Of a DNA stretch of 64,000 bases, positions 25,145 through 35,862 are shown one piece after another (position 1 is the stretch's first letter; each line of letters begins with the position of its first letter). Both the position numbers and the translations under genes were made by a program. The notes under the pieces were generated by a model that did not search any database, was not told the DNA's origin, and saw only the letters and a program-made list of their open reading frames with translations. The DNA is from Brachypodium distachyon. Taxonomy: Eukaryota > Streptophyta > Magnoliopsida > Poales > Poaceae. Where the stretch lies: positions 43,924,650-43,988,649 of the forward strand of contig NC_016134.3 of NCBI RefSeq assembly GCF_000005505.3. The letters run 5' to 3'.

Positions 25145-25978
25145 ATGCCGCGCCGTCGTCCGACCACCAGCCTTGGCCGGCAGAAGATCGAGATCCGCCG
25201 GATCGACAGCGATGAGGCCCGCCAGGTCTGCTTCTCGAAGCGGCGCGCGGGCCTCTTCAAGAAGGCGAGCGAGCTGTCGATCCTGTGCGGCGCCCAGGTG
25301 GCCGCCATCGTCTTCTCCCCAGCCGGCAAGGCCTTCTCCTTCGGCACCCCCTCCGTCGACGCCGTCCTCGACCGCTTCCTCGGCGGCGCCGCCCGCCCCG
25401 GCGGCACCGGCGGCGGCCGGGCCGCCGGCAGCGAGTCGCCGGTGCTGGCGGAGCTGATCCGGCAGCACGCGGAGCTCCGCGCGCAGGTGGAGGTGGAGAA
25501 GGCGCGCGCAGAGGCCCTGCGCAAGGAGCAGAAGGCGACCGGGGCCGCGCCCGGCGCCCCCAAATGGCTGGACTGCGAGTTGAGCGAGATGAGCGAGCCG
25601 GAGTTGGTCGCCTTCGCGGCCGCGCTCGTCGAGGTGCAGGCTGCTGTCCAGGGCTGCGCCGATCAGATGCTCCGCGAGGCCCTGCTCGCTAATGCCAACG
25701 CCAGGGCTGCTGCTACTCTTGCTCCTGCTGCTGCCATTACTAGTGCTGCTGCCCGCATGATGATGGTGCCGCAGCCCGGCGGCTTCGGCTTCGCGGCTGC
25801 TAGCAGCAGTGCGGAAGCTGTTAATGGCGGGTTGATGGAGATGCAGGCCCAACAGCAGCAGCAGCAGCAGGCCATGGAGATGCAGGCCCAGCAGAATCAG
25901 CAGGCCATGGAGATGATGATCAAGGGGTTCAGCCCGCAGCAAGGCGCCGGGTTCCTCGGGCCTCCGCCGCCCTACTGA
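25145..25978 (+). CDS. Type I MADS-box transcription factor (M-alpha-like), copy 1
   Basis: Nuclear DNA-binding protein, 277 aa, intronless. The MADS domain covers residues ~11-70, with [32 protein letters not shown] and [16 protein letters not shown] in order. No K domain follows, as expected for type I. A charged helical stretch (about 103-140) could support dimerisation. The C-terminus has a Gln-rich run (about 236-243) encoded by a CAG microsatellite, a repeated QAMEM unit and a terminal GPPPPY. M-alpha proteins such as AGL62/AGL61 act mainly in the female gametophyte and endosperm, so a reproductive role is a reasonable inference. The start is the first ATG after the TATA-proximal region, in a GCAACAATGCC context. 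The closest relative is the tandem copy at 33,199: same layout, same C-terminus, but no long Gln run. The first exon is very GC-rich, as in many grass type I genes. Confidence 0.93.
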   Translation: MPRRRPTTSLGRQKIEIRRIDSDEARQVCFSKRRAGLFKKASELSILCGAQVAAIVFSPAGKAFSFGTPSVDAVLDRFLGGAARPGGTGGGRAAGSESPVLAELIRQHAELRAQVEVEKARAEALRKEQKATGAAPGAPKWLDCELSEMSEPELVAFAAALVEVQAAVQGCADQMLREALLANANARAAATLAPAAAITSAAARMMMVPQPGGFGFAAASSSAEAVNGGLMEMQAQQQQQQQAMEMQAQQNQQAMEMMIKGFSPQQGAGFLGPPPPY

Positions 25979-26249
25979 GTTCGATCGATCCTTCTGTGCA
26001 TGCATGCATGGAAACTGAATGCATCGACGACGACGCCAGCTCTCGGAACCCAGGATCCATCTCTTCTAGCCGGCATCGTTTTTTGTCGTAGTGCCTAGCT
26101 TTTATCTATGAGTCTCTCTTTATATTTCGCATATTTCCATTTCCCTAAGTCTGTGTACGCCTTCCTTTGTGCTTCGTCTGCAGGCGAGACGTAAGACGAG
26201 CGAAATTTTTTACTAGCTGCACAAGCCCCCCTATCAAAATAAAAACAGA
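25979..26249 (+). other. 3' UTR and downstream flank of MADS copy 1
   Basis: It matches 33,976-34,290 behind the second copy through blocks such as GAGTCTCTCTTTATA, TTTCCCTAA..CTGTGTACGCCTTCC and GCTGCACAAGCCCCC. The duplication unit therefore included the 3' flank. Confidence 0.7.
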
Positions 26250-26660
26250 TTGGCTATTTTTGTTTATGATTATTTTTTGTGATGATTTTCACGTGTTCGA
26301 TCGGCCGAAGAAAACAAAGACTGAACTTGGCTCATACTTGTGATTATTTCACACATCTCATACGTATGAACTTGGCTCAAAAGAAAAACAAAGGCATGAA
26401 TTTGTAGTATATCTAAAAGCAAAAACATATATGATCAGACTGTCATTCCAACACGGCAACATTACTGCATATTCATCCAGATCCAAACTAAATGGAAGCC
26501 CATGAAGGATCGAGTAATGAAAATCTCAAATGTGCAGGCAGCAGCTAGGAGTATTAGTGAGGAGAGAGTTAACCCCTTCCCTTAACACTACGTATATAGA
26601 TGACGATTAATTGGCCATTAGCTAGCACTCAGCCATATTGGTATTGTTGAGAGATTACAG
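26250..26660. repeat. MADS-flank repeat, copy R3
   Basis: The third copy of the R1/R2 segment, here downstream of MADS copy 1. It starts with the TTATGATTATTTTTTGTGATG and CACGTGTTCGATCG block (G-box again) and keeps AAATGGAAGCCCATGAAGGATCG. No MADS frame follows, so it may be the upstream part of a lost third gene copy. Confidence 0.75.
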
Positions 26661-28080
26661 GGTTGCCAATAAGGCTAAGGTGCGCATGCATATCAGATCT
26701 GGCGAGTGTCTATGCGAAATTAACCTAGAAACAAAGTCTATGCAAGATTGAATCGACTGTCCTCCCGGCTCCCCCTCCTAATCCTTTATATAAGAGGCCA
26801 GGTCTTGGATGCAGAGTCCGAGTAGATTACAATTAGAGATAAACCCTGATTCGTTTCCTTATATGTTCTTGTCTTCAGCTGCAAGCCAAGGTACTTGGGC
26901 TTCACGGATCTGTAGTGTGCCTTTGGATGTGCTTCATGCCGAGTCGTAGCGGGTATGCCAAGGATGAGGACCTGGTGGGTCATTCCCACGCCCGTTAGCC
27001 CTCGAGTGCGTATTTGAGTCGTAGACTCGAGTAGGGACTCAAGAATCAAAATCTGTTGACCTGACAATGTGTCGAGCTGAAATCAGTTTGCTCGACTCAG
27101 ATGCACGTCGAGTCGAGACCACTTGACTTAGATGTTCGTCAAGTTTGAACCTTGCAGGTTCTCAGTATGTATTTATGACCAAGGAACAACTTATCGCTCG
27201 AAAGCATGTGGATGTTTTCCCAGGTCTAGATAGTTTTTCAGGGATGGTGGCATAACGCGCCTGGAAACACTCGACTCGGGTCGCAAAAGCATCGTTAGCC
27301 TACATCGGCATTTGAGTCCCCGGGCTTGAACCCATATAACTGGCGGCGTTCGATTTAAGCCTGCTAAGGTCTTACAGAGTCGAAGTCCAGTACAGAAACC
27401 GACGTGTTTGTCGGGATTTTCATCATACCAATAGGCATGGAAAAGATGGAATCGCCAGATGTTGCGATTCCAGGCCCAAAGGAAACCAACGGGTCTTATC
27501 TTCACATCATGGACATGGCTTCGGGTATGTTTCCGCAGTCTGTGCGATCCGGAATGTTTTCGACTGCTCGCAGTCGAACACTGTTTCAGGCCAAGATGCT
27601 GGCGATTACGGCTGACCAAGGAGAGGACTCGACTTGGGCCAAATTTCTGCAGGGGTGTGCAGCAGTCATCGACTCCGCTGAGGACTCGAAGGATGGTGAA
27701 GCCGACGGACCCAAAGGGTGGCGGGGTCGATGGACCCGAAGGATGATGCAGCCGAAGTACCGGGTGTGCGGCCAGCGCTCCCGGTGGGAGTAGCCCGCGA
27801 GTGTCTAGCTGAGTCGTAGACTCAGGTAGAGACTTGAAGTCGCGGGCCACATATCGTGTAGTCATAGTCAGCATGATGGCAAAGTCGCGTCGGACGCCCG
27901 GTCAGACAGAGTCGTGCAACGGATGGCGTCGATGAGGCGGCGAATCGATGAGTCGGACAAGCGCGATGAGCACTCCCGATGGGAGTAGAATCGGACAAGC
28001 GCGATGAGCACTCCCGATGGGAGTAGCCCCCGAGGCTATGTTTGACTGCTTGTAGTCGAGCATAAGCTCAAATCTCAGAT
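26661..28080. mobile_element. LTR-retrotransposon remnants (gypsy-like)
   Basis: A TATATAAGAGGCCAGGTCTTGG core-promoter block at ~26,785 is followed by GCAAGCCAAGG...GCTTCACGGATCTGTAGTG and GGGTCATTCCCACG (~26,880-26,990). I associate this layout with LTRs in Pooideae genomes. From 27,000 the DNA is dense in GAGTCGTAGACTCGAG-type words and CTCCCGATGGGAGTAG units, including a direct repeat at ~27,970-28,025. No gag or pol frame is left. It may be a solo LTR plus fragments of a second element; exact ends not resolved. Confidence 0.55.
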
Positions 28081-29314
28081 CTTATCATTTTCTGACCTTG
28101 CTATGCTATTATTTCTTTTTCTGGCCATTAAATGCCGTGAAATGCAACTAAATGCTAGAAAATAGATAAACATCATGAAAATCCTTGGAATTCCTCAAAG
28201 ACCCATTAAATCGGGTGCAACACATGTATGATAAGATATGGATGCAAAATGAGTGCAGCCTGGGCATGTTGCTTCAGAGAGAAATCGCTCTCCCAGCCAT
28301 CTGGAAAATGGGGAAATATGTTTTCCGCATGGAATTAGCGAAATTTTCTCCAAGTCTCACCTCATCATATCAAAGAACCAATGCACCAAATTTGGAGCCA
28401 ATATGATGATTTTTCTTGCTAGTTTCGCCAAAAGAGGGTACTCCCGTTAAACTCCATTTAACATGTAGCATGACGAGCCCTTGTGTGAAACAACTGTTGT
28501 ACAACTTTCAATACCTTGAATATTACATGTTACTTGTTCCGTCTGCAAATTTGTCTTGCATTCTAAATTTGAATATATTGTTTAGTTTCAACCTGTACTT
28601 AAAAAGAAAAGCTTTTTATTTTTCTCTGGACCGTTGTGCCAAAAAAACTCAGCCCAATTCTCACCTCTCTCTGATTCTCTTCTGCCTGGGCTAAAGCCCA
28701 GCATGTAGGCCCAGCAGACCAGCACACTTTCTTTTTTTCCCCTACTAGGCCTCTCAATTCCCTATCTAGCCCATCCGGCCGACCTAGCCCAGGCCAGGGA
28801 ATGCTCCATCCTGACCGAAGACCGAGAGCCCTCCCTCCCAATCTGCATAAGAAAAAAAGGAGAAAAAAAGAACAAAAAGGGAAGCCTTACCTCTTGCTGG
28901 GCCGAGAGACCCAGCCTAATCTGCCTGCCTAGGCCATCTCGGCCGACCTGCAGCCCAGGGGAACTTCAGCCCAGCCTGTACAGCCCGATGCCAGCCCAGC
29001 CTGCGAACAAATGTGGCCGGAGGAATCGACTGCAAGCGCAGCGAATCGCTGCCCTCGTCCCGTGCATGCGTCTTCTCCGGCCCCGGCTGTGCGCCGCCGA
29101 CGCACCGATCTCCTCCGCCGGCTTGTACCAGACTTCGGCCCAACCTCCCTAGGCTCCGTGACGACGTACTGACCACGCCGGTGCTTCTCATCGATGCTCC
29201 CGAGTTCGGGCGCGTACCCGCGTCGAGGCTCTGGACTACCGCCGGCCGCCCTGGTCGAGGTTGTCGTTGCGTTCGTCCATCGCTGCTCTGTACCAGCCCA
29301 TCAAATTAGACGTG
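28081..29314. other. Repeat-derived DNA without clear class
   Basis: AT-rich to about 28,620, then rich in AGCCCAGC/GGCCTAGC words to 29,300. No domain-bearing frame. Probably decayed retrotransposon sequence. Confidence 0.35.
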
Positions 29315-31826
29315 ACTAGCAAAAAGCCCCATGCGTTGCTACGGAAGAAAAGAAATTGAAAAACATGCAGCCTTAAGTTTTTAAAAGTGTTGTCTTTTGT
29401 ACGTAGCTACGTATTGAGGGCAACTCTAACAGTTACCGAAATTTCTGATCGAAAAAACGTTAATTCAGTCTACCGAAAACGCCTTTTCCGATATAATTTC
29501 ATATTTTATAATTTTTAGCCCATATGAAAATTATGTTAGCCCAGACGAGATGCTGCTCTCTCTTCGCTCCATCACGCATCTATGCGATGCAATGCCACAT
29601 ATATTGGGCCTGTTTCAACCATCATCGATTAGTCATATGATCAAGTCCAATCAGGTCAAAAAATAGATTCAGGAAAATGGTAAAACTAAAATCATATACG
29701 GAGGGGAATTTGATCAATGGAATTTTCAGAGCAGATCCATGTCCTAATTATATTTAGGCCAAGATTTCAGCAAAAATAAAGAAAAAATAGAGAAAAACGT
29801 CGGTAGCAGCAGTGCCAGAACGCTCGCTTGGGAGCAGCTGCTGCTGCGGCGTCACTGGAGGAAGGCGCCCGCACTACCGCCATGCCTATCTCCGCCCCCG
29901 CGCATCGGATCCGCGGCCGCGGCGCGCCGACGACCAGCTAAGGAGGCGCCCGACCGACCCGCCGAGGAGTGGGCGCCGCGGAGGATCTTGACGACGCAGG
30001 CCGGACGAAGGAGCGGCACTGTTGTCTTCCCCATGCGGATCCTCGTCACTGGGATCTGGCCGTCAACGAGACCCGAGCGCTTCGCAACTGGCAGCGTGTC
30101 GTCCTACGCCTCCACCTAGTCGTCAAACGCCATCCGGCCTCTCCCGATCTTCTGCAGCACTGCCGTCGCGCCTCCATTTTCAGACTGCAGCGCTGCTGCC
30201 GAGCTCCACCTTTCTCGCTCGCAGCTCGCCCCGCCTTTGCCAGAACACACCGTCGATCTCCTCCACAAACTACAACCACCCGTCCAGATAGATGAAGAGG
30301 GAAGGGGGCAGGGGCTCGATGTCCTTGGTCCAGATCGGGAGCATCGGAGGAGCGAAGAGGGCAGGGGGCGCTGGGCCGCCAGATGCCCAGATCGAGTCTC
30401 CTCGGGACTCGGGAGGAGGAGACGGGGCAGGGGATGAGGAGACGGGAGTGCGTTACTACAGGTCAACAAAATCACAAACTATTTATTTTTATTTTTTATG
30501 TAGGCAACTCATGGCGCCGTCGAGGTCGACATGCAGGTGTGGTGGCGTCAGTTGTAAGACGGAGTAGGAGAAATCGTGAAAAAAAGCTGGAAGAAAAAAA
30601 AATAACAGGCAATGGCATATTGGTTGTAATTTTAACGAAGTTAACCTACGGTGACGATGACCGTATCATCACCACCAACTCCAATTTAATAGATAGTAAT
30701 AGATTTCTACAGCACTGCAGTCGCGCCTCCGTCTTCAAACTGTAGCGCCGCTGCCGAGCTCCACCTACCTCGTTCGCGGCTCGCCCCGCCTCTGCCAGGA
30801 CACACCGTCGATCTCCTCCACAGACTACAGCCACCTGTCCAGATAGATGAAGAGGGAAGAGGGAAGGGGGCAGGGGCTCGGTGTCCTTGGTCCAGATCGG
30901 GAGCACCGGAGGAGCGAAGAGGGCAGGGGGCGCTGGGCCGCCAGATGCCCAGATCGAGTCTCCTCGTGACTCGGGAGGAGGAGACAGGGCAGGGGATGAG
31001 GAGACGGGAGTGTGTTGCGACGGGTCAATAAAATCACAAACTATTTATTTTCATTTTTCATGTAGGCAACTCATGGCGCCGTCGAGGTCGGCATGCGGGT
31101 GTGGTGGCGTCGGTTGTAAGACGGAGTAGGAGAAATCGTGAAAAAAACTGGAAGAAAAAAAAATAACAGGCAATGGCATATTGGTTGTAATTTTAACGAA
31201 GTTAACCTACGGTGACGATGACCGTATCATCACCACCAACTCCAATTTAATAGATAGTAATAGATTTCTACAGCACTGCAGTCGCGCCTCCGTCTTCAAA
31301 CTGTAGCGCCGCTGCCGAGCTCCACCTACCTCGTTCGCGGCTCGCCCCGCCTCTGCCAGGACACACCGTCGATCTCCTCCACAGACTACAGCCACCTGTC
31401 CAGATAGATGAAGAGGGAAGAGGGAAGGGGGCAGGGGCTCGGTGTCCTTGGTCCAGATCGGGAGCACCGGAGGAGCGAAGAGGGCAGGGGGCGCTGGGCC
31501 GCCAGATGCCCAGATCGAGTCTCCTCGTGACTCGGGAGGAGGAGACAGGGCAGGGGATGAGGAGACGGGAGTGTGTTGCGACGGGTCAATAAAATCACAA
31601 ACTATTTATTTTCATTTTTCATGTAGGCAACTCATGGCGCCGTCGAGGTCGGCATGCGGGTGTGGTGGCGTCGGTTGTAAGACGGAGTAGGAGAAATCGT
31701 GAAAAAAACTGGAAGAAAAGAAAATAACAGGCAATGGCATATTGGTTGTAATTTTAACGAAATTAACCTACGATGACGACGACCGTACCATCACCACCAA
31801 CTCCAATTTAATAGATAGTAATATAT
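29315..31826. mobile_element. Unclassified repeat element with an internal tandem array
   Basis: It begins with GACTAGCAAAAAGCCCCATGCGTTGCTACGG, split here as ACTAGCAAAAAGCCC plus GCGTTGCTACGG. It ends in CCAATTTAATAGATAGTAATA. Both are motifs I recognise as opposite ends of a very abundant grass repeat family of uncertain class. The interior is GC-rich (29,800-30,480) and then consists of ~560-bp direct repeats. Frames inside these repeats are identical between units because the DNA is; none has a domain I recognise. Confidence 0.45.
30156..31826. repeat. Tandem array of 555/561-bp units, three copies
   Basis: Unit 1 is 30156-30710 (diverged), unit 2 is 30711-31271 and unit 3 is 31272 to about 31826. 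Each starts at AGCACTGC(A/C)GTCGCGCCTCC. Units 2 and 3 are almost identical over their full shared length, including long identical frames on both strands. Unit 1 differs at many sites and by small indels. Each unit also contains its own copy of the element's 3' end motif (CCAATTTAATAGATAGTAATAGAT). Confidence 0.92.
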
Positions 31827-31843
31827 ATCCTCATTCCTTTTCC

Positions 31844-31848
<5 letters not shown>

Positions 31849-31879
<31 letters not shown>
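31849..31879. repeat. (CT)n microsatellite
   Basis: About 15 CT units directly after the end of the 561-bp array. Confidence 0.9.
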
Positions 31880-31882
<3 letters not shown>

Positions 31883-32429
31883 CTTCTGTCACCCCCCGCG
31901 TGCCACACCAGCCGCCGGACCCTCTCCGGCGATGACCTGTCTCGCGCCGCCCCTGTTTGCTGTCTCCTCGCGTAGTACAACCATCCCGCCCCTCTTCTGC
32001 CCCGAAGCTGTGCCAGAGCCCAACTCCGGCGAGCCTCCAGCGAGCACGGGCGTCAGGTCGCCGGCGTTGATACCTGCCATGTTGGCCCGACCAATGGCCC
32101 TGGCGCCACTGTGACCTGCTGTGTGGGCCCAGCTCGTTTTTCTCATTAATTAATGGGTTAATTGGATCTATTCCACTGTCTATTCCACCGGTTGGAGACA
32201 TGCCATTACAAAAACTTTTTGGAAAAATGCCACTCTAACTTTTTTATACCTCTATCAATGCCATTCTGTCGGATGAGGTTGGATCGATTGACGAATAGTC
32301 CGCGCGTGTACAGGTTGGCATCGGCTCTGCGAGCACCAGAGAGGTTATTGACGAGGAGTTCCCGCAGCACGTGATAGTTGTGGACGACGATAGCTGCTTC
32401 GCCGATTCGGTTTACTTACCCGTTCTTGT
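31880..32429. other. Non-coding, repeat-like DNA
   Basis: A GC-rich patch to 32,130, then sequence with TGCCATT/ATGCCACT words of the kind seen in degenerate transposons. No supported gene. Confidence 0.35.
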
Positions 32430-32549
32430 CTTGAACGGCAAGCCAAGGTACTTTGGCTTCACGGATCTGTAGTGGGTCTCTGAATGGGCTTCATGCCGGG
32501 CCGTAGCGGGTAAGCCAAGGATGAGGACCTGTGGGTCATTCCCACGTCA
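32430..32549. mobile_element. LTR fragment abutting the second MADS promoter
   Basis: GGCAAGCCAAGGTACTTTGGC through GGGTCATTCCCACG matches ~26,880-26,990 closely. It stops abruptly at 32,549, where the MADS promoter module (TGATCATCTAGAAG) begins. Confidence 0.65.
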
Positions 32550-33103
32550 ATGATCATCTAGAAGAGACAAGGCGATACGAGGGAAAGAGTTGATGAGATA
32601 TTTTTGATGACCCACGTGCTTGATCGGGAGAAGACACGAGAAGAGAATATATTCAGCGTACAATGAGTTTTCTGATGCAACTTTGGCAACTCATCATTCG
32701 AATGCCTAAATTCTCTTCAACAGTATCTTTGTGCGATCGAATATCAATCGCTTGAAGACCCATCGCATGTATGAACTTCCTTTCATGCAGGATACACGTG
32801 GAAAATGATATTTTCGATGACTCACGTGCTCGATCGGGCGAACAGATGAGAAGAGAAAGAATTCACGCGTACGATGAGTTGTCCGATACAACTTTAGCAA
32901 CTCATCATATGAATGCCTAAATTCTCTTCGACCCGCATCCTTGCATGCTCGGTCGACAACCGATCGCACGTATGAATTTCCTTTCACGGAGGATACGCGA
33001 TGCAAAAAGGAAAATCCCAGTAAGATTATTTCCGTGATGAGTTGCCAGGAGTGGGCGCGTACGTGGCAGTTCATCACGAAAATATCCCACCCTTCCCCTC
33101 GCC
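32550..33103 (+). promoter_or_regulatory. Promoter of the second MADS gene, module doubled
   Basis: The G-box module occurs twice in tandem: about 32,553-32,805 (CACGTG at 32,613) and about 32,806-33,010 (CACGTG at 32,823). Each runs from GATGA(C)..CACGTG through CAACTTT(G/A)GCAACTCATCAT and GAATGCCTAAATTCTCTTC to the ATGAA(T/C)TTCCTTTCA block. The proximal copy is the closer match to the MADS copy 1 promoter. The single TATA box lies downstream of both. Confidence 0.75.
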
Positions 33104-33111
33104 TATATAAA
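33104..33111 (+). promoter_or_regulatory. TATA box of the second MADS gene
   Basis: TATATAAA in the same context as at 25,058, 95 bp before the start codon. Confidence 0.8.
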
Positions 33112-33198
33112 CACCCATGCAGCAGCCCGGCAAAGCCGCACAAAACATCCGTACGTAGGCCGGAAAGGAACATTAGGTAGTAGCTAGCTAGCGCAACA

Positions 33199-33975
33199 AT
33201 GTCGCGCCGTCGTCCGACTACCCGCCTTGGCCGGCAGAAGATCAAGATCCGCAGGATCGACAGCGATCAGGCCCGGCAAGTCTGCTTCTCGAAGCGGCGC
33301 GCGGGCCTCTTCAAGAAAGCCGGCGAGCTGTCGGTCCTGTGCGGCGTCCAGGTGGCCGCCGTCGTCTTCTCCCCCGCCGGCAAGGCCTACTCCTTCGGCA
33401 CCCCCTCTGTCGACGCCGTCCTCGACCGCTTCCTCGGCCGCGGCCGCCCCGCCGCCGGCACCGGCGGCCGCCGGGCCGCCGCCGGCAAGTCGGCGGTGAT
33501 TGAGGAACTGTTCCGGCAGTACGCCGAGCTCCTTGTGCAGGTGGATGTGGAGAAAAAGCGCGCGGAGGCCCTGCGCAAGGAGCTGAAGGCGGCCGCGGCC
33601 GCGCCCGGCGCCCCCAAGTGGCTGGACTGCGAGTGCGAGCTTAGCGAGCTGAGCGAGGCGGAGTTGGTCGACTTCGCTGCGGCCCTCGTCGAGGTGCAGG
33701 CTGCTGTGCAGGGCTGCGCCGACGAGAGGCTCCGCCATGCCCTACTCGCCAACGCCAACACCTGGGCGGCCAACGTTAACGCCGCCAGGGCTACTGATGC
33801 CATTACTAGTGCTGCTGCCCGCATGATGATGATGCCGCCACAGCCGCAGCAACAACTCGGCGGCTTCGGATTCATGGAGATTCAGGCCCAGCAGCTGCAG
33901 GCCATGGAGATGATGATTCAGGGGTTCGGCCCGCAGCAAGGCGCCAGGTTCCTCGGGCCGCCACCGCCCTACTGA
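33199..33975 (+). CDS. Type I MADS-box transcription factor (M-alpha-like), copy 2
   Basis: 258 aa, intronless, nuclear DNA-binding protein. The MADS domain (residues ~11-70) differs from copy 1 by a few changes, such as KIKIRRIDSDQ for [11 protein letters not shown] and GELSVLCGVQVAAVVF for [16 protein letters not shown]. The K domain is absent. The charged helical segment, the [10 protein letters not shown] motif and the [20 protein letters not shown] block align with copy 1, and both end in GPPPPY. It lacks the CAG-encoded Gln run and one QAMEM repeat, which accounts for most of the length difference. The leader, TATA context and 3' flank are homologous to copy 1, so this is a segmental tandem duplicate 8.05 kb away and not a retrocopy. 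Both copies are open and look functional; reproductive-tissue expression is inferred from the family only. Confidence 0.93.
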   Translation: MSRRRPTTRLGRQKIKIRRIDSDQARQVCFSKRRAGLFKKAGELSVLCGVQVAAVVFSPAGKAYSFGTPSVDAVLDRFLGRGRPAAGTGGRRAAAGKSAVIEELFRQYAELLVQVDVEKKRAEALRKELKAAAAAPGAPKWLDCECELSELSEAELVDFAAALVEVQAAVQGCADERLRHALLANANTWAANVNAARATDAITSAAARMMMMPPQPQQQLGGFGFMEIQAQQLQAMEMMIQGFGPQQGARFLGPPPPY

Positions 33976-35622
33976 GTTCTGTCCGTGCATGCATGCATGC
34001 ACGTACGAGACGACGTCAAGCTCTCGGAATCACACAAGAATCTTGTGACAAGATGCATCTCATCCAAGGCTAGCTGGCGAACGTCGTATTTTTGCTAGTA
34101 GCTAGTAGCTTTCATCTATGAGTCTCTCTTTATACTTCTCATATTTACATTTCCCTAAAGGCTGTGTACGCCTTCCTTTGTGCTTCGTCGATCTGTAGGC
34201 GAACGTAAGATGAGCGAAAAAATTGTACTGGCTGCACAAGCCCCCCCCTATTATATCAAAATAGAAATAGATTCACTATTTTGTTTTAGCCGGTTTTAAT
34301 TTTCGATCTCTGTTGTGAACCGTATCCATCTTGCGCGTTGAGATTCATGCGATGTGAGTCGAAGTTTTTTTTAGGACATGCTTTTTTTAGGGGTTTTAGG
34401 ACATATGTGAGTCGAAGGTGAGTTGTGTTTTCTATTCTTTTGGCTGGTGGGCTTAGTCGTGTTTGTTTCGGGCCGGGCCTAGCAGGCGTCCAAATTAACA
34501 AGCCACGGAAGACCGGTGTGAAAGTAGTTAGAAAAAAAGAAGTAAACCAACCAACGTGTAAAGAACGTGTCGTCCCTAGCACAGAAAAACCGGAAAAGGA
34601 AAGCGGCACAACCAGTCGAAAGAGAAAAATAGGCTGACTTGGGCCTGCAGTCCAACACAAAAAGAAGAAGTGAAATCGGTCGCTTCACACGCATCACGTG
34701 TCAGCCCAGTAACGTCCCTCCAATGAACCTCCCGAAGGTTACCCTTTGTTGGTTTGCCCTCCGGGCCTGGCCCAAGAAGCTATTTTGTTAGTTTCTTTTT
34801 CTCGTGGGTTTTTACGGTTGCCCCTTTGAACCTAGACGTTTTTGCTTTTTTTGTTTGATGGGCTTTTAGAGGTCATCCATAGTAACGCAGAGAATCGAAT
34901 GGACGAGACAATGCTTGACCTCTTCGCTTCTCGACGACCATTGGTTTGCTACCCGTGGCTTGGATTTTCTGCCTGATTTTTTTTCTCTTACGGTTTGTTG
35001 TTTCTTGCTTTTGGTTTTTATGGTGTTTTAGTTTTTCTTACTAGGTAATTAATCATGTAGTCCATAGCATTTTTTATAAGTTGCAAGTTCTACGGGTAAC
35101 AATGGCTCTGCCGGAGTTGGCAAAGATGATGATGAGCATGGACTCCATGAACATGGTGACACCGTCCTTTGAGGTGTTAGGTGGGGTTTTGAACATGTGG
35201 TTTTAGGTAATTCACTCAATTACACACATCGCTTTTCTAAAATGCCAAACAAGACATGTAATTAGTGTACTCAACCTGTGATTGTTGAAATAATTGCACT
35301 GAACCTATCTAATTATCAGCCATGAAAAATATCAACAAAAGTATGAAAAATTTAGTTAAATAAATAATAAAAGAGACAAAAGCTGGGCAAACATGGTTTT
35401 CTCATGGAGATTTGAAACTAACCATGCTCAAAGACACAGCAGCAAACTGCTTACGTACATACTCCCACACGTTCGCTTTGTTATATTTACTCACCGGCGA
35501 ATAAATCCGTGAATATTTCAGTCCACGTGAAGAAATTGAGAGCGATAAAGAAGATCAATACCTAGAGAGCCGACAAGACGTACCGGTAGTACAAGATTTC
35601 AAGAATATGTTGGTGAGGCAAA
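33976..35622. other. 3' flank of MADS copy 2 and intergenic DNA
   Basis: To about 34,290 it matches the 3' flank of copy 1. Beyond that no gene is visible; 34,440-35,100 is T-rich and low in information. Confidence 0.45.
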
Positions 35623-35862
35623 TGTTGAAGTATAAGTGGATTGCCTATCCCTTTTCATTAAATCGGTTTTTTGGTTGCGTTGGCTGACGCGTGAAACTCT
35701 TCATGGTATTAGAGCCAAGAGGTCTCGAGTTCAAGACCCGGTTAGCGCAATTAAAATTGCAGTCCACTTTCAGTCCACGTTTAGACCCGAGGGAGCCACA
35801 CGTGAAGTATAAGTGGATTGTTTATCTCCTTCCATCAAATCGGTCTCTTGGTTGCGAACCCA
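35623..35862 (+). mobile_element. TRIM/SMART-like mini LTR retrotransposon
   Basis: The left LTR of about 81 bp (35623-35703) starts TGTTGAAGTATAAGTGGATTG and ends CTCTTCA. It is followed at once by TGGTATTAGAGCCA, close to the initiator-methionine tRNA primer site TGGTATCAGAGCC. After ~90 internal bases and a purine-rich GAGGGAGCC, the LTR start recurs (GAAGTATAAGTGGATTG at ~35,803) and runs to about 35,862, where the match to LTR 1 breaks. No coding capacity, as expected for this class. Confidence 0.75.

Noticed and set aside
25130..26005. A 291-aa minus-strand frame over MADS copy 1
   Set aside because: Antisense shadow of a GC-rich coding sequence; the plus strand has the clear MADS domain. 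The same applies at 33,184-33,738.
27191..27874. A 227-aa minus-strand frame
   Set aside because: It falls within LTR-like repeat DNA and has no retroviral or host domain.
30116..31690. Paired identical frames on both strands as a duplicated small gene
   Set aside because: The frames are identical because the 561-bp DNA units are; no domain, and antisense frames are equally long.
35704..35745. tRNA-like sequence (TGGTATTAGAGCC and GAGTTCAAGACCC)
   Set aside because: It is a primer-binding site and flank of a mini-retrotransposon; a full cloverleaf cannot be formed.
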